Assembly: GCA_034620365.1 (NCBI GenBank)
Contig: JAQGEQ010000048.1
Location: 1,612,001-1,676,000, forward strand
Reading direction: 5' to 3'
DNA length: 64,000 bases
Origin: Pegea sp. RAD2-039
Lineage: Eukaryota > Chordata > Thaliacea > Salpida > Salpidae
The stretch's first letter is position 1. Each line of letters opens with the position of its first letter. This document shows, piece after piece, positions 23,223-35,900 of this stretch. The position numbers and the translations under genes are program-made. The notes beneath the pieces are model-generated. The model ran no database searches, had not been told where the DNA came from, and was given only the letters and a program-made list of their open reading frames with translations.

Positions 23223-26200
23223 ATGCCAACTGAAAACAACGAGACTGAAGGTGATCCTGATAAAGTTCGGAATTTAATGCTCAGATACTGTGGTAAGTTT
23301 TTGCAATTACCTTTTTTCTATATTATCTCATTAATACTTCTCAAGTTTTAATTGTTCATCTTTTACTTCAAAAATATTTTCTAAATTCCATTTACAAATC
23401 TTTATTTGTTCAATTTTTCTTGTTGTTTCTTTATGCAAAATTAGGGCTGGGCGTTCTTTATATCCAGGAAAGTTAAATAAATCAAATAATAGACTATAAA
23501 AGTAGCTACCGTTTTTCATTGATTTCCTGTTGGAGTTATAAAAAGAATTTTTTTGTATTTAAAGCTTTAGTTGGTGTGATTTCCAAGTCATTATACTTGA
23601 AAATTAAACAATTTTGTTAAATGCGCTTAAATTACGTTCTTAAAGTGTTGAGAAGTTTTTCAAAATTATTGATAAGTTAAAGTTAAGGTTAAATTATTAG
23701 ACAAGTTCTGTAGACGCAGCAGATAATTTTCTAATTGTAAAATTTCTAGGCTTTGCATTTTGTATTTTAGTTTTTTATTGCAACACCGTTTCTTGCATAT
23801 ATATGTTATTTAAAAGCTGTTCAAATTTAGTTAATCATTTGCAGATAAATAAATAGTTTTCTATTTTGCTTATCACTTCTGAAAACCATTTTCACTTCTG
23901 TTCAATATGAAGGCTACTTCAGTTGGTTTCAGAAATTCTATTAAATTGAAACGAGGTGTTTCTTTTGATTTAGTGTTGGTTATTTTTGTTAACAGCTTAT
24001 TAAAAACGCCTTAGTTTACTTTAAAAAAATGCTAAGTTGCTATAAAATCACTTAAAAGTTTTCAAGTTTGAAAAGATTAGGAATTAATAAGTTTTTAAAA
24101 AGTATTTCTATTTAGATGAGCGCGATGAGATACAAAAGCGAACTTTCACTAAATGGATGAACAGATATTTATTACAAGTAAGTCCTGAACTTTCAACAAC
24201 TTTATTTACTGGTGAGATTTTGCTTAAACAGGCTCACTGTAAGGTAAATGATCTTTATGAAGATGTTCGTGATGGAAGTAATTTATTAGTTCTATTAGAG
24301 CTTCTTACTCAAGTTAAACTGGTTTGTAATTTTCTATTTATTTGTTTTAATAATCTGTTGCTGGAAGCTGACTTTGCTCAGTTAGCTTTGAAATTTAACA
24401 ACTTGAATTAGTTTTAATTACTTCTTTCTGTAACGGTCTCAACTTTAATTGTAACTCACAAAAATTGCCAATCCTTAAAACCTCCCGCTGCCCCAAGTAT
24501 CTTCAAGATCTTGAGTGTTCAGTGTTTCCATTTCAGAAACAGGAATTAGTGAATGTTTGTGTGGATTCTCAGGTGAGTACATCAGGCCCCATATTGTTAT
24601 AATGTCAACTGGAATGCTGATAATTTTCACTAAGGCACCTTTGAAATACAGTGTTCCTTCTCACCTCACAATATCGCCACTTTCAGTTTTGCTTCAACCT
24701 AGTCGGTCTATCAACATTTTTGAAAAGAAAGTTGAGCGATGGAACAATCATTTACATTCCTTAAATATTTTCTTGTTTTTGCAATCCACAATTAAAAGTC
24801 ATTTCAACAATTTCATCAAAGTTATTTCTACAGAAGCGTGAACGGGGTAAACTTCGAATACACCGCCTTCAGAATGTCCAGTATGCTTTAGATTACTTGA
24901 AAAACGACCTTAAAGTAAGCAGCAGCAAAATCGTATCTTTTATTTCATCAATTTTCAACTACATCTAAGCTTAATACGAAGCTGAAATTACTAAACAAAT
25001 TGAAAGAAGAAAATGAAGAATTAATTACTTTCAGAAATGTTCTTATACGTGTACTTAGCCTTCTATTAATAATTAAACGTCCTTCAAACTATCATTTTAC
25101 TTGCCAAGATTTTCTACCAAATATTTCGGCTTTTTTCTTTAGATTCGTCTGGTAAATATCCGTTGCGATGATATTGTGGATGGCAACCCAAAACTTACTT
25201 TAGGTCTTATATGGATAATAATTCTTTCTCTCCAAGTAAGCGATTATACTTTTATTTCAAGTTTAACACTATCAATGCCAAGTGACTTTTTCCAAACAGG
25301 GTCCAAATTATTTTCAGCTCAAAATAGCTGTTTCCAAAAATGCTTTTCAAAATCTCCAATATTTTAAACATCTGATATTTGTATAAAAGAAAATGTTTTT
25401 ATTGTTTTTAAATTCGATTTACTTAAGCTATACAAACAAGTTATAAACACAATGAACTAAATAAACAATCTGTTGATAGATAGAAGATATTGTTGTGATG
25501 AATTCTGAAGGTCAGGACGTTTCTTCAAAAGCTGGCTTGCTAGTATGGGCCCAGCAAAACACCAATGGTTACAATATTCGTGTTAATAATTTTACAAGCT
25601 CATGGAGAGATGGAAAAGTATTTTTGGCAATTATAAATCGAAACAGGTAAGAAAAGTATATTCACTACATCCTTACTTATCAGATGGAGGTTTTATTCCA
25701 GTTGAAAATTACCAAACAACAATTTCAACTGAATAATACCAGTCTTGTTTGTTTGTTGTATTTCCAATTATATTTTGTTGCTCATTAAAAGTTTTTCCTC
25801 ATAAATACATATTTCTTATTTCAAATAGAAATTTTTCTGTTGGTACAAATTTGTTTCGTGTAAACATTTAAAGTTTTTTCTAATATTTCAACCAAAAAAT
25901 TATCAACAATTTCAATGTGAGTTCCGTTTTAAGCTTACATACTTATAAATATTGATGTGATGAATTCTTAAGTTTGTCATCACAAGCGGCTGGTAGCTAC
26001 TAGCAAATTGTCATACAAGAGAAGCTCTTCTCTTCTCCTATAGACTTCGTGATGTCACTTAGTTATTTCTGTTGTCTATTTGATAAGCATAGAGCTTTTA
26101 TTAAGAAGATTTTCTATCTACTACTAGATTAGAAACATGTTCAACCAGTTCAACTCTGTTGTATTATCATCAAATAATTTCATAACTGATTTCAAAAAGT

Positions 26201-26930
26201 TGTTCTAAAACTTGATTAACATATAAATAAGAACACGTCTGTCTGTTCAGTGACTTTCTCCTTACCAACTTTCTCACTACTCAGTTTATTTAGTCGAAGT
26301 TTTCAGCTATTTTATATTCAAACTTAGCATGACGCAGAATTTCCAAAAACAGCTGTTTTCTTTCAGACCTGATCTTGTGGATATGGACGAAGCTGAAAAT
26401 AGAAGTAATATCGACAATTTGCAACTAGCTTTTGAGATAGCTGACCGTGAACTCAGTGTCCCCACACTTCTCGATCCCGAAGGTTTTTATCTCTTTTCTA
26501 CTTTAATTTGAAGCTTCAGCACCAATCTAGTATCCGCTTACATCTACCACCAGCTGTTGAGGTCGTTTGACTGACACAAGCGACTGAATTTCAAAAAGTT
26601 GAAAGATTAACTGAACAATTTTTCTGTTGCTTTCGAGAAAACAGTTTTAAAACTGCTGAAAGTTGAGCTTCTTGCTGAATGATTAATCTGTTTAATTAAT
26701 ACTGGTGGTTGTACATGAGCAAACCCGTGTACGTTGTACATTTTAGAAATATTTGCTTTAATGTTTACACATACGAAAAATATTAAATTGATTTTTTATT
26801 TCAACATCTTTTTTTTTCAGATGTAGATTTAGACAAACCTGATGAACGATCTATAATTACTTATGTTTCTGCTTTATTTAATAAATTTCCTCAAGTGCCA
26901 CCTAAACCAGTGAAACACACTTATGTTGAG
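23223..26930 (+). other. spectraplakin exons 1-8: tandem calponin-homology actin-binding domain
   Basis: Residues 1-24 are an acidic leader. CH1 starts at [16 protein letters not shown], followed by [31 protein letters not shown] and [15 protein letters not shown]2 starts near residue 145 with [14 protein letters not shown], then [18 protein letters not shown], a [20 protein letters not shown] block and DEDV-like [17 protein letters not shown] ending in KFPQVP. All the structural signature residues of type 1 and type 2 CH domains are in place, so actin binding is expected. Exon borders are at 24116, 24232, 24834, 25143, 25480, 26367 and 26821. The acceptor of exon 6 must be the AG at 25478-25479, as the next AG would break the frame. 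Confidence 0.95.
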
Positions 26931-29900
26931 GTCGGTAACTTCAACAATTATATCAAATCAAGATCTTATTTCTTTTTATGATTTTGGTTTTGAACGTTCT
27001 GTAGATGACAGATATTTTGTTCTTTGTTCAATAAATCCATGTAATGACTTTTTTAATGCTATTTTTATTTAAATTTTTCGCAAAATAAGTTTTTATTTGA
27101 AATTAAATGTTTAAAATGTCGATATAATTTGAATTAAATATAATTTTCTTTTTTCAATCTTCTATTGTAAACCATTTTTACAAGTATTTATTTTCTCATC
27201 AAAAATATAACAAGTTTCTCTTTAGCTTCTATAAACTTCTCAAATCGCGAATAATTTCGCCACAATAGCAGCTTAAGCACAATTACCTGATGATGTAGCA
27301 AACATGTATTGTATTAAATTCATGATACCGCGTACAATGCAGCATCCAAATACGTTATTATGATTATTTAAATCAAACGATCTAAACAGGAATATGTGGA
27401 AAAAAGAGAAAGTTACAACTTATTCCGATCATCTATACTATTATGGATTAACAGCAACAAAGAATTGATAAATAAAAAATATTCTGATGATCAAACTGAA
27501 GAAGAAGTTACAAAGATGTTGATTGAACTAAAAAGTTTTCGAGAAATCGAGCTAATGATCAAAGAAGCAAGTTTGATTGTTAATTGAAGTTTTAAATACT
27601 TCTAGTTGACATCATCTTTCTAAGAATCTTTGTTTGCTTTGAATATTTGTTCCCACATTTTCTATTTAAGTTGAAACTACTTTTTGTGTTTAAACAACAA
27701 ACTATAAACCAAATGGAATGTTTGTTAAATAGTTTTAGCAGCTTGTAATTGTTTGTAAAACTTGATAAAAATCCTCTACAATTATTTCTTTAACCTCTAA
27801 GCTTTATTTGATTGAAGTAATGATTAATTTGAAGAAAATGTTCATCTTTTCATCAAATATTTTGCTTTTGATTAATTTTGTTGATCAATTACAAGATAAA
27901 TAATATTTTGTTAAAAAATTTTAGTTTTTTTTTTAATTGTGGAAATTTTAGGAGGATTTAAAACAAATCATTAATGATCTTGAGAAGTTGAAAAGTTTGG
28001 AGGTTCAGATGAAGAATAATGGAGAATATTTAAATGGCAACTCCCTGAGTGAAGATGATTTGAAAGATGTGAAAGAAGGATTCGAAAATCTCACAAACGC
28101 TTGCGATTCGACAGTTGCATCATTACGTTATAAACTAAAGAGGTTTCTGATTGGTTGATGAAATCACGTGAGCAGATATTCTGATTTGTAATTGGCAGAT
28201 TGAAGCAGAAACATCGGAGACAACAAAAAATCGATCGCGTCAATCAGCGTTTAAAGCAATTCGAAGGTACCAACATCCAAAATGCCTTCATGGCTTCCAC
28301 TGAACGCGAGATTTCTTGCCAACTGAAAGAGCTTCAGGTTGTATGACGTCATCATTGATCTGATATCGCTGACGACTCTTCTTTAGATGCTCCTTCGGGA
28401 TGTTCCAGATCTTTCATCTTCTGCTTCTTCATCCTCTAATTCAGATGAAAGTCAGATTGTGAAAGATCAATTTTTGAAAGATGTCTCGGATCTAAAGATC
28501 AATTTCCAGAATTTGATTAAGAAGAGGTGAGGAAGATTAGATCTGATGATCACGGATTTGATCTCAATTCTTTTTAGAATCGCTCTTTTAGAAGACGGAG
28601 CCGAATTTTTAGGTGAAAAAGATGCGGAAGTTGAGGATCACCTGAAATGGTTTCAACTGAATGAAAGTCGATGGAACGGATCAACAAAAGACCTCATGAT
28701 GTCACAGGTAGGTGCCCCAGATCTCTTACGCCCCAATTTCAACTAATAATCACAGAACTTCTTGAATGAGATTGATGATCGTTTGAAAGCTTTGAAAAAG
28801 GTCTTTGTGATCTGTGAAGATTTTGATCAAACTGCGCGACTCTTTGATGACGTCACAACTGAAGATTACAAAGAACGCGCGTCAAATCGAACTCAGTCTC
28901 TTCGGGAAGCAGTAAGAATCCCAATAACTCCTTCCAACCTCTAAACTGATCCTCAAATACAGCCTACTCGACTTGAGTCTCGCTACAAAGAGCTGAGATC
29001 GGATGTAGATGAAGAAATGAGACTTAAACAGCAGCTAGAAAGAGTAGCAGAAGAAGATCGCAGATCATGTTGTAGGAGCGCGATCAACATCATTATCAAA
29101 TATAAGGAAGAAAATCAGAGAAGTCACGTGATCGAGATGGAGTTGAAGCTTTTAGAGGAAGAGCTGACAACTTTCCAGGTTTGTTTCAAAACCAACAAAG
29201 TGTTCGTTGAATTGTTGTAGGGCGTTGTTGGTTTGTTCAACCTCCTTGCCTACTACCTCGTCTCTTTCTCTTCACTAATATTCAGCTTGTGTAGAAACTA
29301 GTTGGTCAGATCGAAGATGATGATAAGATCTTCTCCTCGATACTTGACAAGATCCCGGATGATAAGCAACTGGTATTGGAGATTATAGGTGAAAAAGATG
29401 AGGAGCTTTTGTGGAATAAATCAGTGACAGTTCAACAATTATGTGCTGCATGGGATGTTTTAAAGGAAATAACAAAAATTAAGTAAGTTAAAGCTCATCA
29501 TTTACTACCTCCATGAAATTAATCATTTGTATCTACTTCACTTCTTTTACGATCATCGCTGTCTTCCACAACCACATCATAGCGCCCTCTTGTGTCCTTC
29601 CATTCTTCGCTTTGTTGTCTTTACAATAAATTCTTTATCTCGTTTCTTTGTCATTTTTTTTATATTGTTTAGATTAAATCTTTTGGAAATCTACCATTCC
29701 AAGCTTCGTCAGTTCGCTGCTGATATCAAAACACATCTGCAATGGATTGAAAAACATCAAAATCTCGATGTAATTGATGGGTCGGGTGACCACGTGACCT
29801 ATTTAGCCACTTCTTTCACAGACGTTTCACGCAAGCAGTTAGTCGGATCTATTGCTGGCTTGAAAGTTTGTTTTTCCTTTTTCTGCTATCTGTGTATTGC

Positions 29901-32900
29901 CTGTCAAATTGACAGTTTCTGGTTTTTAAAATCAACAAGTTTTTATAGCTGTTAAAAGTCCCACAAATACAAAACTTTAAGCAAAACTCGCCTATATATA
30001 AATTTTCAACAGTCAGTTGTTGTAGCACTCATGATGAATGGATATGGGACTTAATATATTATGTCGAAAACCCAGCTCTCTGACAGTGCGATCATCAATT
30101 AAATTTTTTTTGCAGAAGTTTAAATCGACGCTCGAAGTCCGGCTGAAATCACTCGATGGAATGCAGAAGACTGTTGAAGAACTTGCTGACGTTTCAGAAC
30201 AGTTTGAACGTCAAGTACTTGATAAGGACTTGAGCGCTCTTGATGATATTTTTGTTGATTCTATTGAAGAAGAAGCAAAAAACTCAGCGTTAGGTCAAGC
30301 AGTAAGTCTTTCAAGTCTTTTTCTATTATTTATCCTATTTCTCTTTCCCACTTGGGTTTTACTAAAGTACTTTTTCATCACTGCAAATGTTCACCGCGAG
30401 TTGTTATCGTTTTCAAGTGTAAATAATTTATTTCTTGTCAATGACGAACGATCACGTGATCTGCAGGTTTATGATGTGAGGTTGAAATATGAAAGTTTGA
30501 TGGAAAAAGTTGAAGAGTTGTCATCAGCACAAGAAGATGAACATCAGAAGAAGTTAAATGAAGATATTGATACAATCTGTGAAAGTTATCATGTACTTCG
30601 ATCATGTGAAACTCAACTAACTAAAACAGTTCCATTTGCAACTTCATCTGAAGGACTTCATCTTTTGTTGGATCATTTGAAGGTGAAAAGTTGAATTTGA
30701 AGTCTGGGATGTCTTCAATTTTTGATTGACAGAAAATTGAAGTTGAAGTGAAAGTTGGCGACGAGTTGTTTGAGAAATTGAAGATTCGGTTCAACGATTC
30801 GAGTATTCGATTGATGGATGTTCACGAATCAAGTCTTTGGGTTGATCAGAGTCTTAATGAGTCTGTGAGAGATGTAGAAAATATTTCCGTTGAAGAATTA
30901 CTAGTTAGATGGAGTTCGGTGTGCAAAGAAGTCGAACCAAGGTGAACTGACATCACATGACTAGATGAACCTCTTACATATTCATATAATTACAGGATCA
31001 AGCAAGTGAGAGATGGATTAGTGAGTTTAGAGAAGTTGCTGTCGGATGTTGAATATCATTCAGACTGGCTGAATGAAAATGAGCAACGAGCAACTATCAA
31101 GTTACTTGCAGATGTTAACACACGAAATATCAACTACAAACAGTTCCAAGTAGAAATTCATCGATTTCATGTAAATTAACCTCGTGTCACGTGATCAACA
31201 TAAATAAGTGACTTCTTCAGATGTTCAAGATCGAAATCAAAGAGATGAGGAACAAATGTGAGCTTTTATCTTCCACTTGGAAGAGCTATGACACAGATGC
31301 GCGATCTTTTGATAAATCAGCTTACAAATTCATCGTGAACATCCCGGACACTGAATATGATGATACAGATCTCGATGAAATGATCAAAACTTCGAATCGA
31401 AGACGACACACATCAATTGATTCAAAGGTTCGACTTCACTCGCATCCACTTGATCAGATTTGATCGAATCTCGTTACTAGGTGATAAAAGTTGAGAAGAG
31501 ATACGAGAACTTGAGGAAAACTGCCGAAGAAAATCTAGAAAAGTTGGAATCGTTGTCAGAAAAAGCGATTCGACGCGAAAGTGAGTTGTGTCGAAGAGCA
31601 TACTACTTACTGCATCATCGCGAACGCGAGTTGTCTTATCATGACGTCATCATTGCTGATGAAGAAGATATCGATGAAACAAAGAAAAGTTTGAAAGTAG
31701 GATATTTAGAAGATTGTGATAGTGACGTTGTCATGACAACAACTGCTTGTTGCTAGGCACTTCGAGATGAGACCATCAACCATGAACCTGCCTTTATTAG
31801 TATGAGCCAGCATTGTGTTGACCAAGAGACCCGAGTTGCTGCCCTTTACGCTCCACATCATGCCCAACCCGCCACTGGAGGACAGGAGAGAGCAGTTCCC
31901 GACCACTTGACCGTCGCTGACATGACTGATCGATGGAAGGAGACAAAAGAGCAAACGATTGAAAGGTGAGGGAGGAGGATGTGGAATTAGTCAGGTAGTC
32001 ATGTGATTGGTTGTAGACTGAAGCTGGTCAGTGAAGCGGAACCAATCCTCAACAATCTCATCGCGAGTCTTGAATCACATAAGAGGTGGTTAGATGAGAA
32101 AGAAGGATCAATGGAAGAATCGGAAGTTGATGAGAGTGATCCTGAAGATGCAAGGAAGAGGAAAGACGAGACTGAGGTACGGACTTTGATGACGTCACGA
32201 TCGCGTCACTTGTTACGTGTTGTGATCGATAGAAATTGTTGTCGGAACTTTCGGATCGATTAAGTGACTCCGGAGGACTTTTGGAAGCGAAAAACAACTT
32301 CGAGAAGAAAGCGGAAGCCTTCCATCGATTGATCGCGCGTTCACTGCACGCAAAGCGATCACGTGACTTGTCTACGTCATCGTCATCATCAAGTGACGAT
32401 GATGAAGTATCAACAAAGAGATTGAAGCGAAGAAAGCGAAGCTCGAAGCGAAGCGATCTGACAACTGAGGTGCGCGTCACACCCGCAGTTTCGAAGCACG
32501 TTGCTATGATGACGTTTCAGGTTGCTGACGTCATCAACCGCTACAACGAGTTGAAGGTGAAGACATGTGATTTACATAAATCACTGGAAGAGCAGTGCGC
32601 GCGTCAACAAGAGAAGCGAAACGCGCTTCTTAAGACGTGTCTCCTGCATCTGAAGAATCTCTGCAATATACAAAACCAACTCGGGTCACTTTGTGGCAGT
32701 GTGGGACAGTTAGATGGGCTGGTCTCGCAGCTTCAGGTTAGTCTTTGTCCATACATTTCAAATTTATTCAAAGTTGAATTTGTGGTAGGAAGTATCACGT
32801 GACATCGACAACTATCAATCGGATTTCGATGACTTCTTGATAGTCTTTCCAAATCCTGAAGAACGCTTATCACCATCTTGGAGTTTCAATTTAGGGGGAT

Positions 32901-35900
32901 TCCACATTGGGTCGAATTTCAATCCAGGACAGGTCACTAAGAGTTGGGTCGCGATGCAACAACAAACCGAGGACAGGTTAGCAGACTTTCACCGCTAGTT
33001 GGCGCTCGTGAGCTCAGTTTGTGTTTGAAGGTTGAAGTTGGCGAGTCATGGACACGAAAAATTGGTTGAGTTGGAACCCGAAGTCCATGGCCACTGTCAG
33101 TGGTTGGATATCAACACTCGCAAGTTCGATGACCTCATCATCGATGAGACTGAAGAGTTGGAAGAAAGAAGTGAAAAGTTACAAACATACAAAGTAAGAA
33201 AAAAGTTGATTTGCTGCTTGCTGATTGGTCGGTTTTAGTTGTTGGAAAAAGAAGCGAAAAAGCGATTAGAGAAGTCACGTGGTATGTATCAGCTGACTGC
33301 AGAGTTTGACGAATATGGTCGAAAGTATTTCTTGACCGGAAAAACATTTTACGCCAACGATGTCAAGTCCTATTCAGTCGATAAAGTTGAAGAAGACTCA
33401 CAACAACGGATGCAGTTGGTCGAGAAGAAGGTCAGTGACGTCACTGATGACGTCACGCGTTTCATGTGATGTAATATAGGTGAAGGAGACAATAAAAAGA
33501 TACGAAGATTTCATCAAGATGCTAGCGGCTCACAACAAAGCAGAACAAGAACGAATTGAAGCTGTTCGTATTCAAAAGGTTTATCTCGTTGTTATGACGT
33601 CACTACCGCTTTTGTACTTCCGGCTTGACGGTTTTTTCTAACTCTTTTCTACACAGGCATACCAACGTATTGAGCTGGTAAGCTTGTAGTGGTAACAACA
33701 AATAACTGAAAGTGTGTTGACAATAACATCACTAATAAAAAACTATTGGCAACAAGTGGGCCGCATGTTATTGGTTAAACTGCTTGTTGGACCACAGCAT
33801 GGTTTTCGATTTTATTTACAACTTAAATCATAGAAGTCCTAACACCAGTGGATGAGGTGACAGTTGAAGATGTAGTCGGGGAGAAATTATTCAAATTCTG
33901 CTTTTTAGTAGTGACATGAAATAAATTCATGAAACTTCCAGCTGATGTAGATGATAGATTATACCTCCGATGTATATATCTATGTTAGGGTTAGGGTCCG
34001 TAGATGGCATCCGGTTCCATTCAGATCCATTTCTTCAGTTTTTCATCATTTATTTCGTTATTTTTGATTTTTTTCATTTTAAGTTTTTGTCTTTTTTCTA
34101 TTTCTTTTGATTTTTGATTCGATTTGTTGTGGATGCAGATCGATGACGCGAAACTAGCAGAAGAGAAGCAGTTGATGATCGAGGACTGGTTGAGAGGTAA
34201 GGAGAAGGAATTCGAAAATTGGAATTTGGAATCTGGCTTGGAAGACACACTACAACGACAAATAAAACGAGCAAATGTTAGTTGACTTTCCGATGTTGAT
34301 GACAAGATTGTAATTGATGATAAACTTGCAGAACTTAGAAGAAGAGTTAGAAGAGAAGAAGTCGGATTTGATCTCAGTTCTTGGGATAGTTGCTGTGGTT
34401 GGTGAACAAGCTCATCCTCTTGGAGAGAGATTTAAACGTCTCGAAGATGATCTTCAGCAGCGACAAGTAATATTTACATCTCTTAAATCTTCATCTATGT
34501 CTTACATCTTCTCACAGCACAAACTTCAAGATTACTTAAAAGACATCACCGAATTTTTCGACAATTATGGTCACTTTCAAAGATGGCTTTCTCAAGCTGA
34601 AGCTGAATTAGCGCAAGAAAGTCAAAAGCCACTTTGTGTAGAAGTGAATGAACTTCAAGAACGTTATATGAATCAGAAGGTGAGATAAAAGATGAAGAGT
34701 TGAATTGAGATGTAACAGATGGTTTAAAGATATTTGAAGATGAAGTGAACAATAAAAGAGAAGATCTTCTGGAACTGGAGCAGTTAGCAGCTAAAATTAA
34801 ATATTTTGCTCCGAGACCGGATTCTTTAATGATTAAGAATAAGATGTATGCTCTTCGGAAGCAGTAAGTATCAAATCTGAGGTTCATCCTTCATCTTAAA
34901 AGATCACTTCTCTTTTAGATGGGAAACTTTTATTCCAGTATCAAATGAATTTTTCAACATGTTAGAAGAACTCTTGAAGCAAATCACTAAAGTGTGTCTT
35001 CATCTTTTGTGTCTCATACATCAATTGATCTTTTGATGTCTTTTAGTTTGAAGAAGATTGCCGAAATCTTATTGACTGGTTTTTGGTGATTGGTAATGAG
35101 TTGACAAATCTAGTCCGGGACCCGGACAGTTTGGAAACTGACGCCATCACTGATTACGCGGCCAGTCATGATGTAAGCTATCAGCTAGTCACGTAACACT
35201 CATTGATTCGTAAATCTTCAGAGCTTTGTAGAAAAAGTCTTCTCGAAGAAGAGCGAATATGATGAGACACAAAAGCTGGGAAAATCGCTTCTTGAGAAGT
35301 CGTCGCTGAAGAAGGATAAAAGAATGATTAAAGATCTTATGGAAGAGCTGAGAATGGCCTGGAAGAATGTACAAGATGATCTAAAGATGGCGTAAGTGAC
35401 GCATGTGATCACGTGACCAGTTGGTGAGGGTCGGCTTGCAGACGTGATGACATTGACGATTGGTCCAATTTTTGTTCCAACCTGTACTCGGCTATTGATG
35501 GACTAAAAAGTTGGTTGGCGACCACTGAGAACAACCTCAACTCACAGGGAAGAGTGGGCGGCAACTTAGAGGTGGTCCAGGAGCTGTTGAATCAGCATGA
35601 AGTGGTCAAAACTGAGTTGACGGCCAGATCTGGAAATCTGGAAATTATCCAATCAACGATCGAAGAACACAAAAAAGAGGAATGGTCCACGCTCGAATTA
35701 AAGGTGGTTACCGACTTGGTGGTCAATGATGTAACAAAATATTGATGCAGAAATTATCTGATCATTGGGATCTAGTCGTGGAGTTGATTCAAAGACGTCA
35801 GTTGGAGCTCGAAGATGCATATGATGAAGTGGGTTGATGCCGATATGCTTCACTGATTTCATGTCACGTGTTTTTGACAGGCAAGTAAGTTGAATGAGCT

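Noticed and set aside
31706..32480. Minus-strand ORFs of 82 and 140 codons, and similar ones in 33138-36171
   Set aside because: They overlap well-supported spectraplakin exons and have low-complexity Ser-rich translations, typical shadows.
33985..33997. Telomere-like TTAGGGTTAGGGT
   Set aside because: Only two units inside an intron, within chance for this length of sequence.
34680..34735. Apparent frameshift in the spectraplakin between exons 35 and 36
   Set aside because: Using the AG at 34728-34729 as acceptor restores phase 0 with a normal 50-base intron. The earlier AG was simply the wrong choice.
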